64,000 nucleotides of DNA from assembly GCF_003369915.1 (NCBI RefSeq), contig NW_022881603.1, forward strand, positions 37,037,124-37,101,123, in the 5' to 3' direction. Shown one piece after another: positions 33,832 through 46,815 of this stretch. The notes beneath the pieces are model-generated. The model was given only the letters and a program-made list of their open reading frames with translations. It was not told the DNA's origin and did no database searches. Each line of letters opens with the position of its first letter. The first letter of the stretch is position 1. The stretch comes from Drosophila miranda. Taxonomy: Eukaryota > Arthropoda > Insecta > Diptera > Drosophilidae. The translations under genes were made by a program, and so were the position numbers.

Positions 33832-35141
33832 AAAAATGCAACAGACTCCTCCAGCTTGCGACTACTATCAAATCAGGTCTAAAACCTAAAACAAGTACCA
33901 ACATCTTCAAAGCTTTTATTAGAACAAAACAAGAATATGCTATCACAAGTTTTTCAGACATGGGATCTGGAGCAAGTAAAGATATAGAAATAGCGCAAGC
34001 TAAATCACTCAGAAGGTGTGTTGGGGTGCCACCTGACACAAGCAAACACGAAATTTTTGTCCTCGCTGGTGTAATGCCACCTGTTTTCAGGGCGAAATGG
34101 CTTACAGCCAAAGAACTGCTTAAAATTAAAAGGTTCAATCCAACAATGTTTGACGAGCTAATACGCTCAAAAGCGGATACGAGTTACACACGTACTTTAA
34201 GAGAATTTAATTCCATCTTTGTAAACACTCAAGAATGTGATAGTGTTAACACATGTAACAAAATCCATGTATTAGATAAATTTTTAACTAAGGGTAAAGA
34301 AGAATACTCGAATGAAGAAATAAAAACTATATTTAATGAGATTCTGAACAAGTACAGAAAGGACGACTGGAACATTCTATCAACAGATGCCTCAGTTACA
34401 GAAAGTACATGTGGCATAGGAATAGTAGAATGGCCTAGTGGAAATATCCACAAGTACAAAATAGAAAACAGATTATCCTCAGTAGGTGTCGAACTCGTAG
34501 GACTTAAAAAGGCCTGCGAACTATGTCTTAAATATAATTACAAAAAGGCTTTGATTTTAAGTGATGGATTAGGAGCTATTAATTTAATTAAAAATAAGAA
34601 TACAGACTCGTACCTAGTGAATGATATTCACAACATAATTAACCAATCAGACATTCAGAAACTTGACATTCTATGGGTCCCTGAACACAAGGGTGTGGCC
34701 ATCAGCGAAAAGACTGACATAGCAGCAAAGGCTGCTACAAGTGAGGGGTTTACAATAAATATAAAATACAGCTACAAGGAGGCTCAAAGAGAAATTAGGA
34801 ACTTTTTAGTTTACAAATGGAATGAGGACTACAGGACGAAGTGTAGGACGAAGGGATCCAGCCTCATAGACATATTTCCAGACATACCCAGTAAACCCTG
34901 GCATTTTTCTCTTAAATGGAATGCTAAAAGCATCAAGACCATTAACAGACTTATGACGGGACACACATACGACAAAGTCTTCCTACACAGAATCAAAGCA
35001 ATTGACTCAAATATCTGCGAAACGTGCAATGTAACTGAATATGCCGAACACCTGATCTTCGATTGTCAAAGATTTGCCGGGCTCAGAAGGAAATTCAAAA
35101 TCTTTAAATATTATAACAATTTACATCAATTATTAATAAAA
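33832..35141 (+). pseudogene. LINE ORF2 part 2: RNase H region, copy 2a (open frame)
   Basis: Open from the Helitron to the H10 junction; from the internal ATG at 33960 it runs 399 codons. RNase H residues are visible: STDASVTES, GVELVGL, LSDGLGA and EKTDIAA. The usual VPGHKG reads VPEHKG. A C-terminal CETCNVTEYAEHLIFDC motif follows. The last codons are replaced by the start of H10. Confidence 0.88.
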
Positions 35142-36246
35142 CGAGGGGGAACTTTTTGAGTTGCTGCGGACACCGCAACTCTACGGTTATACCCGATACT
35201 AAGTCAGTATGGCTCTCCTCCGGCAGACGCCGCTAATATTAAACGACACGACAAAGAGTGCGTGCGAGAGAGACAGAAAATCAGTCTGAGCGTGACGTCG
35301 GGCGCTGCGTTGCCACTGAAAATTGATTTCTTGCTTTTGGCTACAAAAATGATCCGATCTGATCCAGATTCAGCAATCTGATAGATATGGTCATTATCTA
35401 TGATTCTGCGTTTTTAGTTTTCTCGAATGTGCAATATTGTGGATGCAACAGATTTTCGTCCTTTGTGTGGGCGGAAGGGGGTGGGGCGAAATTTTGAGAT
35501 ACACGTTTCATAGTAAGATCTAACAGGAGTGCGGATACCAAATTTGGTTACTCTAGCCTTAATAGTCTCTGAGATTTTTGAATATCCCCAGATTTTCGTC
35601 CTTTGCGGGGGCGTAAGGGGGTGTGGCGAAATTTTGAAACAATCTCGTCTCGGTCCGATATATTAGGAGTGTGGATACCAAATTTGGTTGCTCTAGCTTT
35701 TGTAGTCTCTGAGATCTAGGCGCTAATGTTTTACTCTAAGCAAAGCCGCCTATGCTACGTGTGTGTTAGAGAGAGACAGGGCGAGAAAAAATGAAATTGT
35801 TTTCTTGATGCTGGCTATAATAATAATACGATCCAATTCAAATTCCGCAGCCTTAAATATATGGTCATTCTCTACAACTCTACGTTTTTGGTTTTCTCAT
35901 ATCTTTAAAATTGTGGATGCCACAGACTTTCGTCCTTTGTGGGGGCGGAAGTGGGCGGGGCGAAGTTTTGAAATATTTTTGTAGCAGTGACATATCACAG
36001 AAGTCTGGATCCAAAACATCGTTGCTCTAGCTCTTATAGTCTTTGAGCACTAGGCGCTGAAGGGGACGGACAGACGGACAGACGGACGGACGGACAGACA
36101 GACAGGGCTCAATCGACTCGGCTATTGATGCTGATCAAGAATATATATACTTTATGGGGTCGGAAACGATTCCTTCTGGACGTTACACACATCCACTTTT
36201 ACCACAAATCTAATATACCCCAATACTCATTTTGAGTATCGGGTAT
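35142..36246 (+). mobile_element. Helitron H10 between duplicated RNase H segments
   Basis: Its 5' side is the end of ORF2 (attaataaaa) and its 3' side is the ORF2 mid-site (aaaaatgcaacagac). One element joins two LINE sites about 1.3 kb apart, the product expected of unequal exchange between Helitrons at those two sites. It carries the gaaaattgatttcttgcttt subfamily marker. Confidence 0.85.
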
Positions 36247-37528
36247 AAAAATGCAACAGACTCCTCCAGCTTGCGACTACTATCAAATCAGGTCTAAAAC
36301 CTAAAACAAGTACCAACATCTTCAAAGCTTTTATTAGAACAAAACAAGAATATGCTATCACAAGTTTTTCAGACATGGGATCTGGAGCAAGTAAAGATAT
36401 AGAAATAGCGCAAGCTAAATCACTCAGAAGGTGTGTTGGGGTGCCACCTGACACAAGCAAACACGAAATTTTTGTCCTCGCTGGTGTAATGCCACCTGTT
36501 TTCAGGGCGAAATGGCTTACAGCCAAAGAACTGCTTAAAATTAAAAGGTTCAATCCAACAATGTTTGACGAGCTAATACGCTCAAAAGCGGATACGAGTT
36601 ACACACGTACTTTAAGAGAATTTAATTCCATCTTTGTAAACACTCAAGAATGTGATAGTGTTAACACATGTAACAAAATCCATGTATTAGATAAATTTTT
36701 AACTAAGGGTAAAGAAGAATACTCGAATGAAGAAATAAAAACTATATTTAATGAGATTCTGAACAAGTACAGAAAGGACGACTGGAACATTCTATCAACA
36801 GATGCCTCAGTTACAGAAAGTACATGTGGCATAGGAATAGTAGAATGGCCTAGTGGAAATATCCACAAGTACAAAATAGAAAACAGATTATCCTCAGTAG
36901 GTGTCGAACTCGTAGGACTTAAAAAGGCCTGCGAACTATGTCTTAAATATAATTACAAAAAGGCTTTGATTTTAAGTGATGGATTAGGAGCTATTAATTT
37001 AATTAAAAATAAGAATACAGACTCGTACCTAGTGAATGATATTCACAACATAATTAACCAATCAGACATTCAGAAACTTGACATTCTATGGGCGAAAAGA
37101 CTGACATAGCAGCAAAGGCTGCTACAAGTGAGGGGTTTACAATAAATATAAAATACAGCTACAAGGAGGCTCAAAGAGAAATTAGGAACTTTTTAGTTTA
37201 CAAATGGAATGAGGACTACAGGACGAAGTGTAGGACGAAGGGATCCAGCCTCATAGACATATTTCCAGACATACCCAGTAAACCCTGGCATTTTTCTCTT
37301 AAATGGAATGCTAAAAGCATCAAGACCATTAACAGACTTATGACGGGACACACATACGACAAAGTCTTCCTACACAGAATCAAAGCAATTGACTCAAATA
37401 TCTGCGAAACGTGCAATGTAACTGAATATGCCGAACACCTGATCTTCGATTGTCAAAGATTTGCCGGGCTCAGAAGGAAATTCAAAATCTTTAAATATTA
37501 TAACAATTTACATCAATTATTAATAAAC
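36247..37528 (+). pseudogene. LINE ORF2 RNase H region, tandem copy 2b
   Basis: Repeats 33832-35141 almost exactly. A deletion at about 37091 removes the VPGHKGVAIN codons and shifts the frame (244 codons open before it, 152 after). It ends at attaataaac, where H11 begins. Confidence 0.88.
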
Positions 37529-38632
37529 CGAGGGGGAACTTTGTGAGTTGCTGCGGACACCGCAACTCTACGGTTATACCCGATTCTAAGTCAGTATGGC
37601 TCTCCTCCGGCAGACGCCGCTAATATTAAACGACACGACAAAGAGTGCGGGCGAGAGAGACAGAAAATCAGTCTGAGCGTGACGTCGGGCGCTGCGTAGC
37701 CACTGAAAATTGATTTCTTGCTTTTGGCTACAAAAATGATCCGATCTGATCCAGATTCAGCAATCTGATAGATATGGTCATTATCTATGATTCTGCGTTT
37801 TTAGTTTTCTCGAATGTGCAATATTGTGGATGCAACAGATTTTCCTCCTTTGTGTGGGCGGAAGGGGGTGGGGCGAAATTTTGAGATACACGTTTTATAG
37901 TGAGATCTAACAGGAGTGCGGATACCAAATTTGGTTACTCTAGCCTTAATAGTCTCTGAGATTTTTGAATATCCCCAGATTTTCGTCCTTTGCGGGGGCG
38001 GAAGGGGGTGTGGCGAAATTTTGAAACAAACTCGTCTCGGTCCGATATATTAGGAGTGTGGGTACCAAATTTGGTTGCTCTAGCTTTTATAGTTTTTGAG
38101 ATCTAGGCGCTAATGTTTTACTCTAAGCAAAGCCGCCTATGCTACGTGTGTGTTAGAGAGAGACAGGGCGAGAAAAAATGAAATTGTTTTCTTGATGCTG
38201 GCTATAATAATAATACGATCCAATTCAGATTCCGCTGTCGTAAAGATATGGTCATTCTCTACAATTCTACGTTTTTGGTGTTCTCATATCTTTAAAATTG
38301 TGGATGCCACAGATTTTCGTCCTTTGTGGGGGCGGAAGTGGGCAGGGCGAAGTTTTGAAATATTTTTGTAGCAGTGACATATCACAGAAGTCTGGATCCA
38401 AAACATCGTTGCTCTAGCTCTTATAGTCTTTGAGCACTAGGCGCTGAAGGGACGGACAGACGGACGGACGGACAGTCGGACAGACAGACAGGGCTCAATC
38501 GACTCGGCTATTGATGCTGATCAAGAATATATATACTTTATGGGGTCGGAAACGATTCCTTCTGGACGTTACACACATCCACTTTTACCACAAATCTAAT
38601 ATACCCCAATACTCATTTTGAGTATCGGGTAT
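37529..38632 (+). mobile_element. Helitron H11
   Basis: Same subfamily as H8 and H10. Its 5' side is the end of ORF2. Its 3' side is a third LINE position (aaaaactatattttatgag, within the codons before RNase H), so it too bridges two different sites. Confidence 0.85.
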
Positions 38633-39547
38633 AAAAACTATATTTTATGAGATTCTGAACAAGTACAGAAAGGACGACTGGAACATTCTATCAACAGATG
38701 CCTCAGTTACAGAAAGTACATGTGGCATAGGAATAGTAGAATGGCCTAGTGGAAATATCCACAAGTACAAAATAGAAAACAGATTATCCTCAGTAGGTGC
38801 CGAACTCGTAGGCCTTAAAAAGGCCTGCGAACTATGTCTTAAATATAATTACAAAAAGGCTTTGATTTTAAGTGATGGATTAGGAGCTATTAATTTACAA
38901 TAAATATAAAACACAGCTACAAGGAGGCTCAAAGAGAAATTAGGAACTTTTTAGTATACAAATGGAATGAGGACTACAGGACGAAGTGTAGGACGAAGGG
39001 ATCCAGCCTCATAGACATATTTCCAGACATACCCAGTAAACCCTGTCATTGTTCTCTTAAATGGAATGCTAAAAGCATCAAGACCATTAACAGACTTATG
39101 ACGGGACACACATACGACAAAGTCTTCCTACACAGAATCAAAGCAATTGACTCAAATATCTGCGAAACGTGCAATGTAACTGAATATGCCGAACACCTGA
39201 TCTTCGATTTCCAAAGATTTTCCGGGCTCAGAAGGAAATTCAAAATCTTTAAATATTATAACAATTTACATCAATTATTAATAAAAAAAAAGAGCCGCTA
39301 CATCTCAGACAGCTGGCAATCTTCATCAAAACTGCTGACTTAAACTTTTGACCCCTTTTTTCTTCATCATGTTATAAAGTAATTTCAGTTTATTTTCTAA
39401 AACAGTTAAGTAATTTTCCTCCTTTTTTTTATATACCGACCTGTCAAACTCGCCAAACTACATCACCAGTATCTGATCAATGTGGCTACAGTGCTACGAT
39501 CAAAATTCCGATCATCCTTGAGATGATTTAAAAAAAAAAAAAAAAAA
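38633..39547 (+). pseudogene. LINE 3' fragment: partial RNase H, 3' UTR, poly(A) (copy 2c)
   Basis: Begins in codons just before RNase H. An internal deletion at about 38895 removes the segment after LSDGLGAINL through VPGHKG and beyond. The C-terminal motif reads CETCNVTEYAEHLIFDF, losing the last cysteine. Stop at about 39352, then 3' UTR and As to 39547 and the target duplication at 39548-39558. The same start and internal deletion recur at 44652-45573. Confidence 0.88.
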
Positions 39548-40792
39548 TTGCTTTCGGTTGAATACTAGCTAGCAACGACTATCAGCACTGAACACATATT
39601 TTTAACCGATAATCTAATCAATTTTATATAAAAGTGGCTAATTTTAAGTACCATCTTTATTGGCATTGTTTATAAAATAAGGTTTCAATAAAAAATGTCA
39701 ACAATTTCCACTAAGTTTATTTCTTTACATGGTAACTACCCATTTGCTACATATTAAAATCATTTTTATAAAGGGGAATATGTGTACTTTTCAAAATTGT
39801 TGGCCCGTTCTTTTCCATATAAGCCCCATGGAAGCGCCAGTGTGAAAAACCCCCGTTATGCATATTTTTACATTCCTTTTTTTATATTTTTGAAAACATT
39901 GAGATTTTGATGGCAAGTGATCAAGATTTCGATGATTTCCCGCATTAATAATCGATGTGGCTCTAAATTGCATTTTTACACGACTTCTACATTGGGGCAT
40001 TGGCTAAGAGGGTGAGTGCATAACCTTAATATACTGGAAAATACTATGGAAAGTATTTTTATATTTTGCAAGGTGTGTGAACCAGACATTGTGGCAAGAA
40101 AATTAGTGTACTAAGTGACTTGGCGATAAAATATACGGTCTGAAATATGCCACATATACCCACTTAAGACCCCTCTATTTAAACAGTCATTGTAGATACC
40201 TCCTAACCCTTCTTTTACTCACAAAAAAAAAACCCACTATATCCACGATATTCACTATTTTCGGTGCAATATTAAAATACCCCTTTGGCATACAATGGGC
40301 TAATCGTTCTGTGATTTGATATTATTAGCTTGCTAGGACTTTATAGCTGAACATGAAGTTTATCCGATTGATAGATTATTTTTCTAAAATAGTAGCCAAC
40401 TTTTGCTAGTCATTCTTATTGGATTTGTTAAGAATTTTCACGAGTTTTCAAAGTGAAAATTTTGAAAAATATACCGCTAAAAATTATTGTGTAAAAAAAG
40501 CACTACCTTTAAAAAAAACTGCATACAAAATACCAGATTAAATTGTTAAACAAATTCCAAGTCCCCAATCTATCAAAAAAAGTTTCCTTGCCAGGTAAAG
40601 AAGAGGTAAATATTATTATTATTAGTATTATTTTCCGCGGTCTAACTCGAGTTGTTATCCAGTTTAAATAAAGGGGCTTAAGTGGGCTAAGTTCGTTTTT
40701 TCATCGGTATGGCACGCTGAAAAGGCGCCATTCTTAAGAAGCGTCCCTCCATTTTTTTTAAACTAATAAAAAAATTACTGCTCGACGTCATA
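39548..40792. repeat. Host DNA upstream of mars, copy D
   Basis: Full-length flank from ttgctttcggttgaatac to the mars ATG, retaining the segment lost from copy A. No gene is supported. Confidence 0.6.
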
Positions 40793-43384
40793 ATGCAGCG
40801 CCACAGGGAATTATATAAACAGCAATCACTTGCTTTCAGCCCACGCAATTTCAATGAGCAGAACCGGGAACTCCAGAATGCGGCGCGTGCAAAACAGCGC
40901 GAGGATCGTTTTCAAAGCAACCGCATTATTAGTGTTAGTCCAACTCCCGTCAAGCGTGCGGCACCTATACCGCCCTCAGAGGAGGCGCAGCCACGCCTTA
41001 CCTATGTCGCTCCTCCTAAGGAGAATCGAAAACCAGAGCTGCCTCAGCAGCAGAGGAACCCCACCCGGGACCTTTACATAAAGCGCTTCGTGGATTGGAA
41101 GGCTGCCAGGAAGGAACAAACAAAGAACGAGCAAATTGCTCGTCGTGGTCAAAAGATGTTCACATATAAAACCGAAACACTTAAACCTGCGACAAACCCC
41201 CAGAAAGAGCAGGAGAACGCTCCGGCATTTGTGCCGCCAAAAAGGCACTCCTTATATGTTTTGGCAAAAAAAACTCAGTGTACGCAGACGGCAGCGGAGA
41301 GGAAACAGCCTTTGGCAACCCAATTGCGTACCCAGGGTCATCCATCCAGATTGCGCGCTCAGCCTGCGGCAACCATGGCAAAGCTGCAACATGCAACGTC
41401 GCGTCCTCAACCGGTCACTGTGAAGACCCAAACATCAAACATGAAACATCAAACATCAGCAAGGAATGTCCAGCCAGCCACAGTGAAGCCTGCACCTTCA
41501 CGTGCATTGCCCTTGAAGCCTACAGCAGGCCCAAAGCCCAAGGCAGCAGATTTGGTCGTTGGACCTTCTGCAAATGGGGTTGTTCATTTGCCAAATGTGA
41601 GGACGCAACCATTCCAAAAGCCGGCCGTGAGTAAGCCCACCTTAAAAATACCAGCAGTAAAACCAAAGCCCATTCAAGGAGGCGGCGGAGGGGGAGCTGC
41701 GGGAAAATTTAAGTCGACCGCAGTAGCAAAAGGGCCGGCAATAAAAAACAAGCTTGCCAGACAATTGTCGACCAGAATGAAGGCCAAGAGCAACGTCAGC
41801 AAGTACGTAGGTCTTCAAAAGAATGTTCGAAATCGGCCGGAGCTGATGAGAGAGTTGGTTGAGGCTGGGACCACTGAACTCCCACTGCCTCCCAATACGC
41901 CGCTGGAAGAGAAGATAAGTTTCCCTGCTCTGGCCACATTCACGCAGTGCAAGACGAACAATTGCAGTCAAGAAATGATAGAAGCCTTGGGTGAGATTTC
42001 AAATCTGAGTCCAGTGGGTCCAATGAGCAGCTACCGAGATTCGAAAGCGAAGCGGAAATTTGACTTTTCTAGGTACTCTTTGATAAAAACGGCAGCTGAA
42101 GAGAGTTTGATCTTGGATCCATATCTGGCTAAGGGTAAGTAAAACAGGAATAAAATGGAGTAAAATGTAATATTATTGGTTTCCAGATCCAGATGATAAA
42201 GAACAAGAAAATTCTACTCTGAAGGCAGCTACGGAGCAAACCCCTCCTCGCAGGATTTCCGATGAGAAGCCCAACTACTTAAGTCCATATGTAAGCGTCT
42301 CGCGCGGTAAAGTCAACTCTGTGAGCGTGAGAAGCGAAACAGCATGTATTTGCCCGGTGAGGAGTATCCTGTTGCCCTCGAGTCGGTGCTCTACTTTCGC
42401 ATACAGCTGGAGAATGAGATTCGACGACTGCGAGATATCTGCAGCGAGTGGGAAGCCTATAGCAAGGAGAATGAGGCGCATCTGGTTGAGACGGGCGGCA
42501 TAGATATGATCAATGTCGCCATTGGACAGACAAATTTGCTCTCTACCAAGAAATTGATGCAGTTCAGCGGTCTGATTGACCGTTGCGAGGCGGGAGCTAC
42601 GGGCAAGAACCATCGACCCTACGATGGCAGCGAGGAGACGAAACCCGTCCAGGCAGAGGATCTGGAAGGGTGGTGGGACATGCTGCGACTCCAGAGTGAG
42701 AATGTTGACAAGCGCTTTGATAACTTGAAGCGATGGAAACAGAACAATTGGCAGGACCCCGATGCAGTTGAGGAATCGAAAATACCAGCCAAGCCCGTGG
42801 CCAAACCAAACTCTAAGCTGGGCAACAATTTAAACGCTAAGCCCAAGGTCAAGGCCAGCAGTAACTTGATGCAATTACTCCGCAAGGCCCATGCTGAAAT
42901 GAAAAAGGCTAAGGCGGATGTGGTATCAGCGGACGATGCCCCGCAAACTCCATCTCGCAGCAGCACTCAGCGTGTGATCGTAGTACGCGACCGTCGGTCC
43001 TTCTCTCCTGCTCGCACCGTCCTGCGCATGTCTGTAGGCGAGAGCCGTTCTTCCAATGGTGGCAACACTCTGCTCAAGTCTGCTATATTGGCCGCAGCCG
43101 AACAAAACGCTCTTAATCATACCCCCCCTCCCAATAAGGGACGCCAGTCGATTCTGAAAAAACCAGGGACCAGCAAGCGTGAAAGTCGGGGAGTTATTTT
43201 CAGTACAAAGAAAAATGTACGGCACTTCAAATTCACCTACGAAGAAGGCACTATTAGCGATGATGAGCCCTTTGGCGGCGATAAGCTAGAGGATTGCGAG
43301 GAGGACATGTCGATCGAAGCTTCAGGGGAAACACGTTCCGTAGACCAGGGCCCAGCAGAAAATGAGCCGCAATCCGCGTCTTAG
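40793..43384 (+). pseudogene. mars: mars-like gene, copy D, nearly intact
   Basis: The best copy. Exon 1 is open from MQRHRELYKQQSLAF (40793) for about 447 codons to the donor at 42135; intron 42135-42186; exon 2 runs to TAG at 43382-43384. Exon 2 has a 4-bp deletion at about 42320 (aactctgtgagc, where the others have cgct) that shifts the frame, and a 12-bp in-frame loss at about 42376. It keeps the GKAP-like block, SILK (43148-43159), RGVIF (43187-43201) and the acidic tail. With the indel disregarded the product would be about 847 residues, near the 921 I recall for D. melanogaster Mars. If the 4-bp gap is an assembly error, this would be a functional gene. Confidence 0.78.
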
Positions 43385-43553
43385 GCCATCCACCGAGTTT
43401 ATGTAGTTTATCTATCATTTATTATTTAAAGTTACGTTTTTGTTTATATGTATAGTATTATTTAATTCTGAAAATTATGTTTCAATTTCAAAGCCTTGTT
43501 TTATATTTTTTTTTTTAATTAAGTACATCAATCAATCAAATAAAGAAAAAAAA
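43385..43553 (+). other. mars 3' UTR, copy D
   Basis: AT-rich 3' UTR with aataaa at 43539-43544, then As and Helitron H12. Confidence 0.7.
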
Positions 43554-44651
43554 CGAGGGGGAACGTTGTGAGTTGCTGCGGACACCGCAACTCTACAGTT
43601 ATACCCGATACTAAGTCAGTATGGCTCTCCTCCGGCAGACGCCGCTAATATTAAACGACACGACAAAGAGTGCGTGCGAGAGAGAAAGAAAATCAGTCTG
43701 AGCGTGACGTCGGGCGCTGCGTAGCCACTGCAAATTGATTTGTTCCTATTGGCTATAAAAATGATCTGATCTGATCCAGATTCAGCAATCTGATAGATAT
43801 GGTCATTATCTATGATTCTGCGTTTTTAGTTTTCTCGAATGTGCAATATTGTGGATGCAACAGATTTTCGTCCTTTGTGTGGGCGGAAGGGGGTGGGGCG
43901 AAATTTTGAGATACACGTTTTATAGTAAGATCTAACAGGAGTGCGGATACCAAATTTGGTTACTCTAGCCTTAATAGTCTCTGAGATTTTTGAATATCCC
44001 CAGATTTTCGTCTTTTGCGGGGGCGGAAGGGGGTGTGGCGAAATTTTGAAACAAACTCGTCTCGGTCCGATATATTAGGAGTGTGGATACCAAATTTGGT
44101 TGCTCTAGCTTTTGTAGTCTCTGAGATCTAGGCGCTAATGTTTTACTCTAAGCAAAGCCGCCTATGCTACGTGTGTGTTAGAGAGAGACAGGAAGAGAAA
44201 AAAATGAAATTGTTTTCTTGATGCTGGCTATAATAATAATACGATCCAATTCAGATTCCGCAGTCTTAAAGATATGGTCATTCTCTACAATTCTACGTTT
44301 TTGGTTTTCTCATATCTTTAAAATTGTGTATGCCACAGATTTCCGTCCTTTATGGGGGCGGAAGTGGGCGGGGCGAAGTTTTGAAATATTTTTGTAGCAG
44401 TGACATATCACAGAAGTCTGGGTCCAAAACATCGTTGCTCTAGCTCTTATAGTCTTTGAGCACTAGGCGCTGAAGGGGACGGACAGACGGACGGACGGAC
44501 AGACAGACAGGGCTCAATCGACTCGGCTATTGATGCTGATCAAGAATATATATACTTTATGGGGTCGGAAACGATTCCTTCTGGACGTTACACACATCCA
44601 CTTTTACCACAAATCTAATATACCCCAATACTCATTTTGAGTATCGGGTAT
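43554..44651 (+). mobile_element. Helitron H12 between mars D and a LINE fragment
   Basis: Full-length. The 5' side is the mars 3' end and the 3' side is the same LINE position as after H11, so it joins two sites that are not neighbours in the ancestral unit. Its second GA tract reads gacaggaagagaaaaaaatg, a variant of gacagggcgagaaaa. Confidence 0.85.
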
Positions 44652-45573
44652 AAAAACTATATTTTATGAGATTCTGAACAAGTACAGAAAGGACGACTGG
44701 AACATTCTATCAACAGATGCCTCAGTTACAGAAAGTACATGTGGCATAGGAATAGTAGAATGGCCTAGTGGAAATATCCACAAGTACAAAATAGAAAACA
44801 GATTATCCTCAGTAGGTGCCGAACTCGTAGGTCTTAAAAAGACCTGCGAACTATGTCTTAAATATAATTACAAAAAGGCTTTGATTTTAAGTGATGGATT
44901 AGGAGCTATTAATTTACAATAAATATAAAACACAGCTACAAGGAGGCTCAAAGAGAAATTAGGAACTTTTTAGTATACAAATGGAATGAGGACTACAGGA
45001 CGAAGTGTAGGACGAAGGGATCCAGCCTCATAGACATATTTCCAGACATACCCAGTAAACCCTGGCATTTTTCTCTTAAATGGAATGCTAAAAGCATCAA
45101 GACCATTAACAGACTTATGACGGGACACACATACGACAAAGTCTTCCTACACAGAATCAAAGCAATTGACTCAAATATCTGCGAAACGTGCAATGTAACT
45201 GAATATGCCGAACACCTGATCTTCGATTGCCAAAGATTTGCCGGGCTCAGAAGGAAATTCAAAATCTTTAAATATTATAACAATTTACATCAATTATTAA
45301 TAAAAAAAGAGCCGCTACATCTCAGACAGCTGGCAATCTTCATCAAAACTGCTGACTTAAACTTTTGACCCCTTTTTTCTTCATCATGTTATAAAGTAAT
45401 TTCAGTTTATTTTCTAAAACAGTTAAGTAATTTTCCTCCTTTTTTTTATATACCGACCTGTCAAACTCGCCAAACTACATCACCAGTATCTGATCAATGT
45501 GGCTACAGTGCTACGATCAAAATTCCGATCATCCTTGAGATAATTTAAAACAAAAAAAAAAAAAAAAAAAAAA
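44652..45573 (+). pseudogene. LINE 3' fragment: partial RNase H, 3' UTR, poly(A) (copy 2d)
   Basis: Same start, same internal deletion and same 3' end as 38633-39547, so the two are duplicates. The C-terminal cysteine motif is complete here (CETCNVTEYAEHLIFDC). As run to 45573, followed by the target duplication. Confidence 0.88.
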
Positions 45574-46815
45574 TTGCTTTCGGTTGAATACTAGCTAGCA
45601 ACAACTATCAGCACTGAACACATATTTTTAACCGATAATCTAATCAATTTTATATAAAAGTGGCTAATTTTAAGTACCATCTTTATTGGCATTGTTTATA
45701 AAATAAGGTTTCAATAAAAAATGTCAACAATTTCCACTAAGTTAATTTCTTTACATGGTAACTACCCATTTGCTACATATTAAAATCATTTATATAAAGG
45801 GGAATATGTGTACTTTTCAAAATTGTTGGCCCATAGTTCTTTTCCATATAAGCCCCATGGAAGCGCCAGTGTGAAAAACCCCCGTTATGCATATTTTTAC
45901 ATTCCTTTTTTTATATTTTTGAAAACATTGAGATTTTGATGGCAAGTGATCAAGATTTCGATGATTTCCCGCATTAATAATCGATGTGGCTCTAAATTGC
46001 ATTTTTACACGACTTCTACATTGGGGCATTGGCCAATGTGAGTGCATAACCTTAATATACTGGAAAATACTATGGAAAGAATTTTTATAGTTTGCAAGGT
46101 GTGTGAACCAGACATTGTGGAAAGAAAATAAGTGTACTAAGTGACTTGGCGATAAAGAATACGGTCTGAAATATGCCACATATACCCACTTAAGACCCCT
46201 CTATTTAAACAGTCATTGTAGATACCTCCTATCCCTTCTTTTACTCACAAAAAAAAACACACTATATCCACGATATTCACTATTTTCGGTGCAATATTAA
46301 AATACCCCTTTGGCATACAATGGGCTAATCGTTCTGTGATTTGATATTATTAGCTTGCTAGGACTTTATAGCTGAACATGAAGTTTATCCGATTGATGGA
46401 TTATTTTTCTAAAATAGTTTCCAACTTTTGCTAGTCATTCTTATTGGATTTGTTTAGAATTTTCGCGAGTTTTCAAAGTGAAAATTTTGAAAAATATACC
46501 GCTAAAAATTATTGTGTAAAAAAAGCACTACCTTTAAAAAAACTGCATACAAAATACCAGATTAAATTGTTAAACAAATTCCAAGTCCCCAATCTATCAA
46601 AAAAAGTTTCCTTGCCAGGTAAAAAAGAGGTAAATATTATTATTATTAGTATTATTTTCCGCGGTCTAACTCGAGTTGTTATCCAGTTTAAATAAAGGGG
46701 CTTAAGTGGGCTAAGTTCGTTTTTTCATCGGTATGGCACGCTGAAAAGGCGCCATTCTTAAGAAGCGTCCCTCCATTTTTTTTAAACTCCTAAATAATTA
46801 CTGCTCGACGGCATA
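45574..46815. repeat. Host DNA upstream of mars, copy E
   Basis: Full-length flank with small indels (for example near 45834 and 46036). No gene is supported. Confidence 0.6.

Larger units (their letters stand above)
28887..35141 (+). mobile_element. I-clade-like LINE, copy 2, interrupted
   Basis: Starts at the same initiator, with a perfect ggtcg downstream promoter element at 28915-28919. ORF1 at 29095, ORF2 at 30579, Helitron H9 at 32737-33831, RNase H to 35141. There Helitron H10 interrupts the end of ORF2. The natural 3' end survives only in the separate fragment 38633-39547. Confidence 0.85.
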
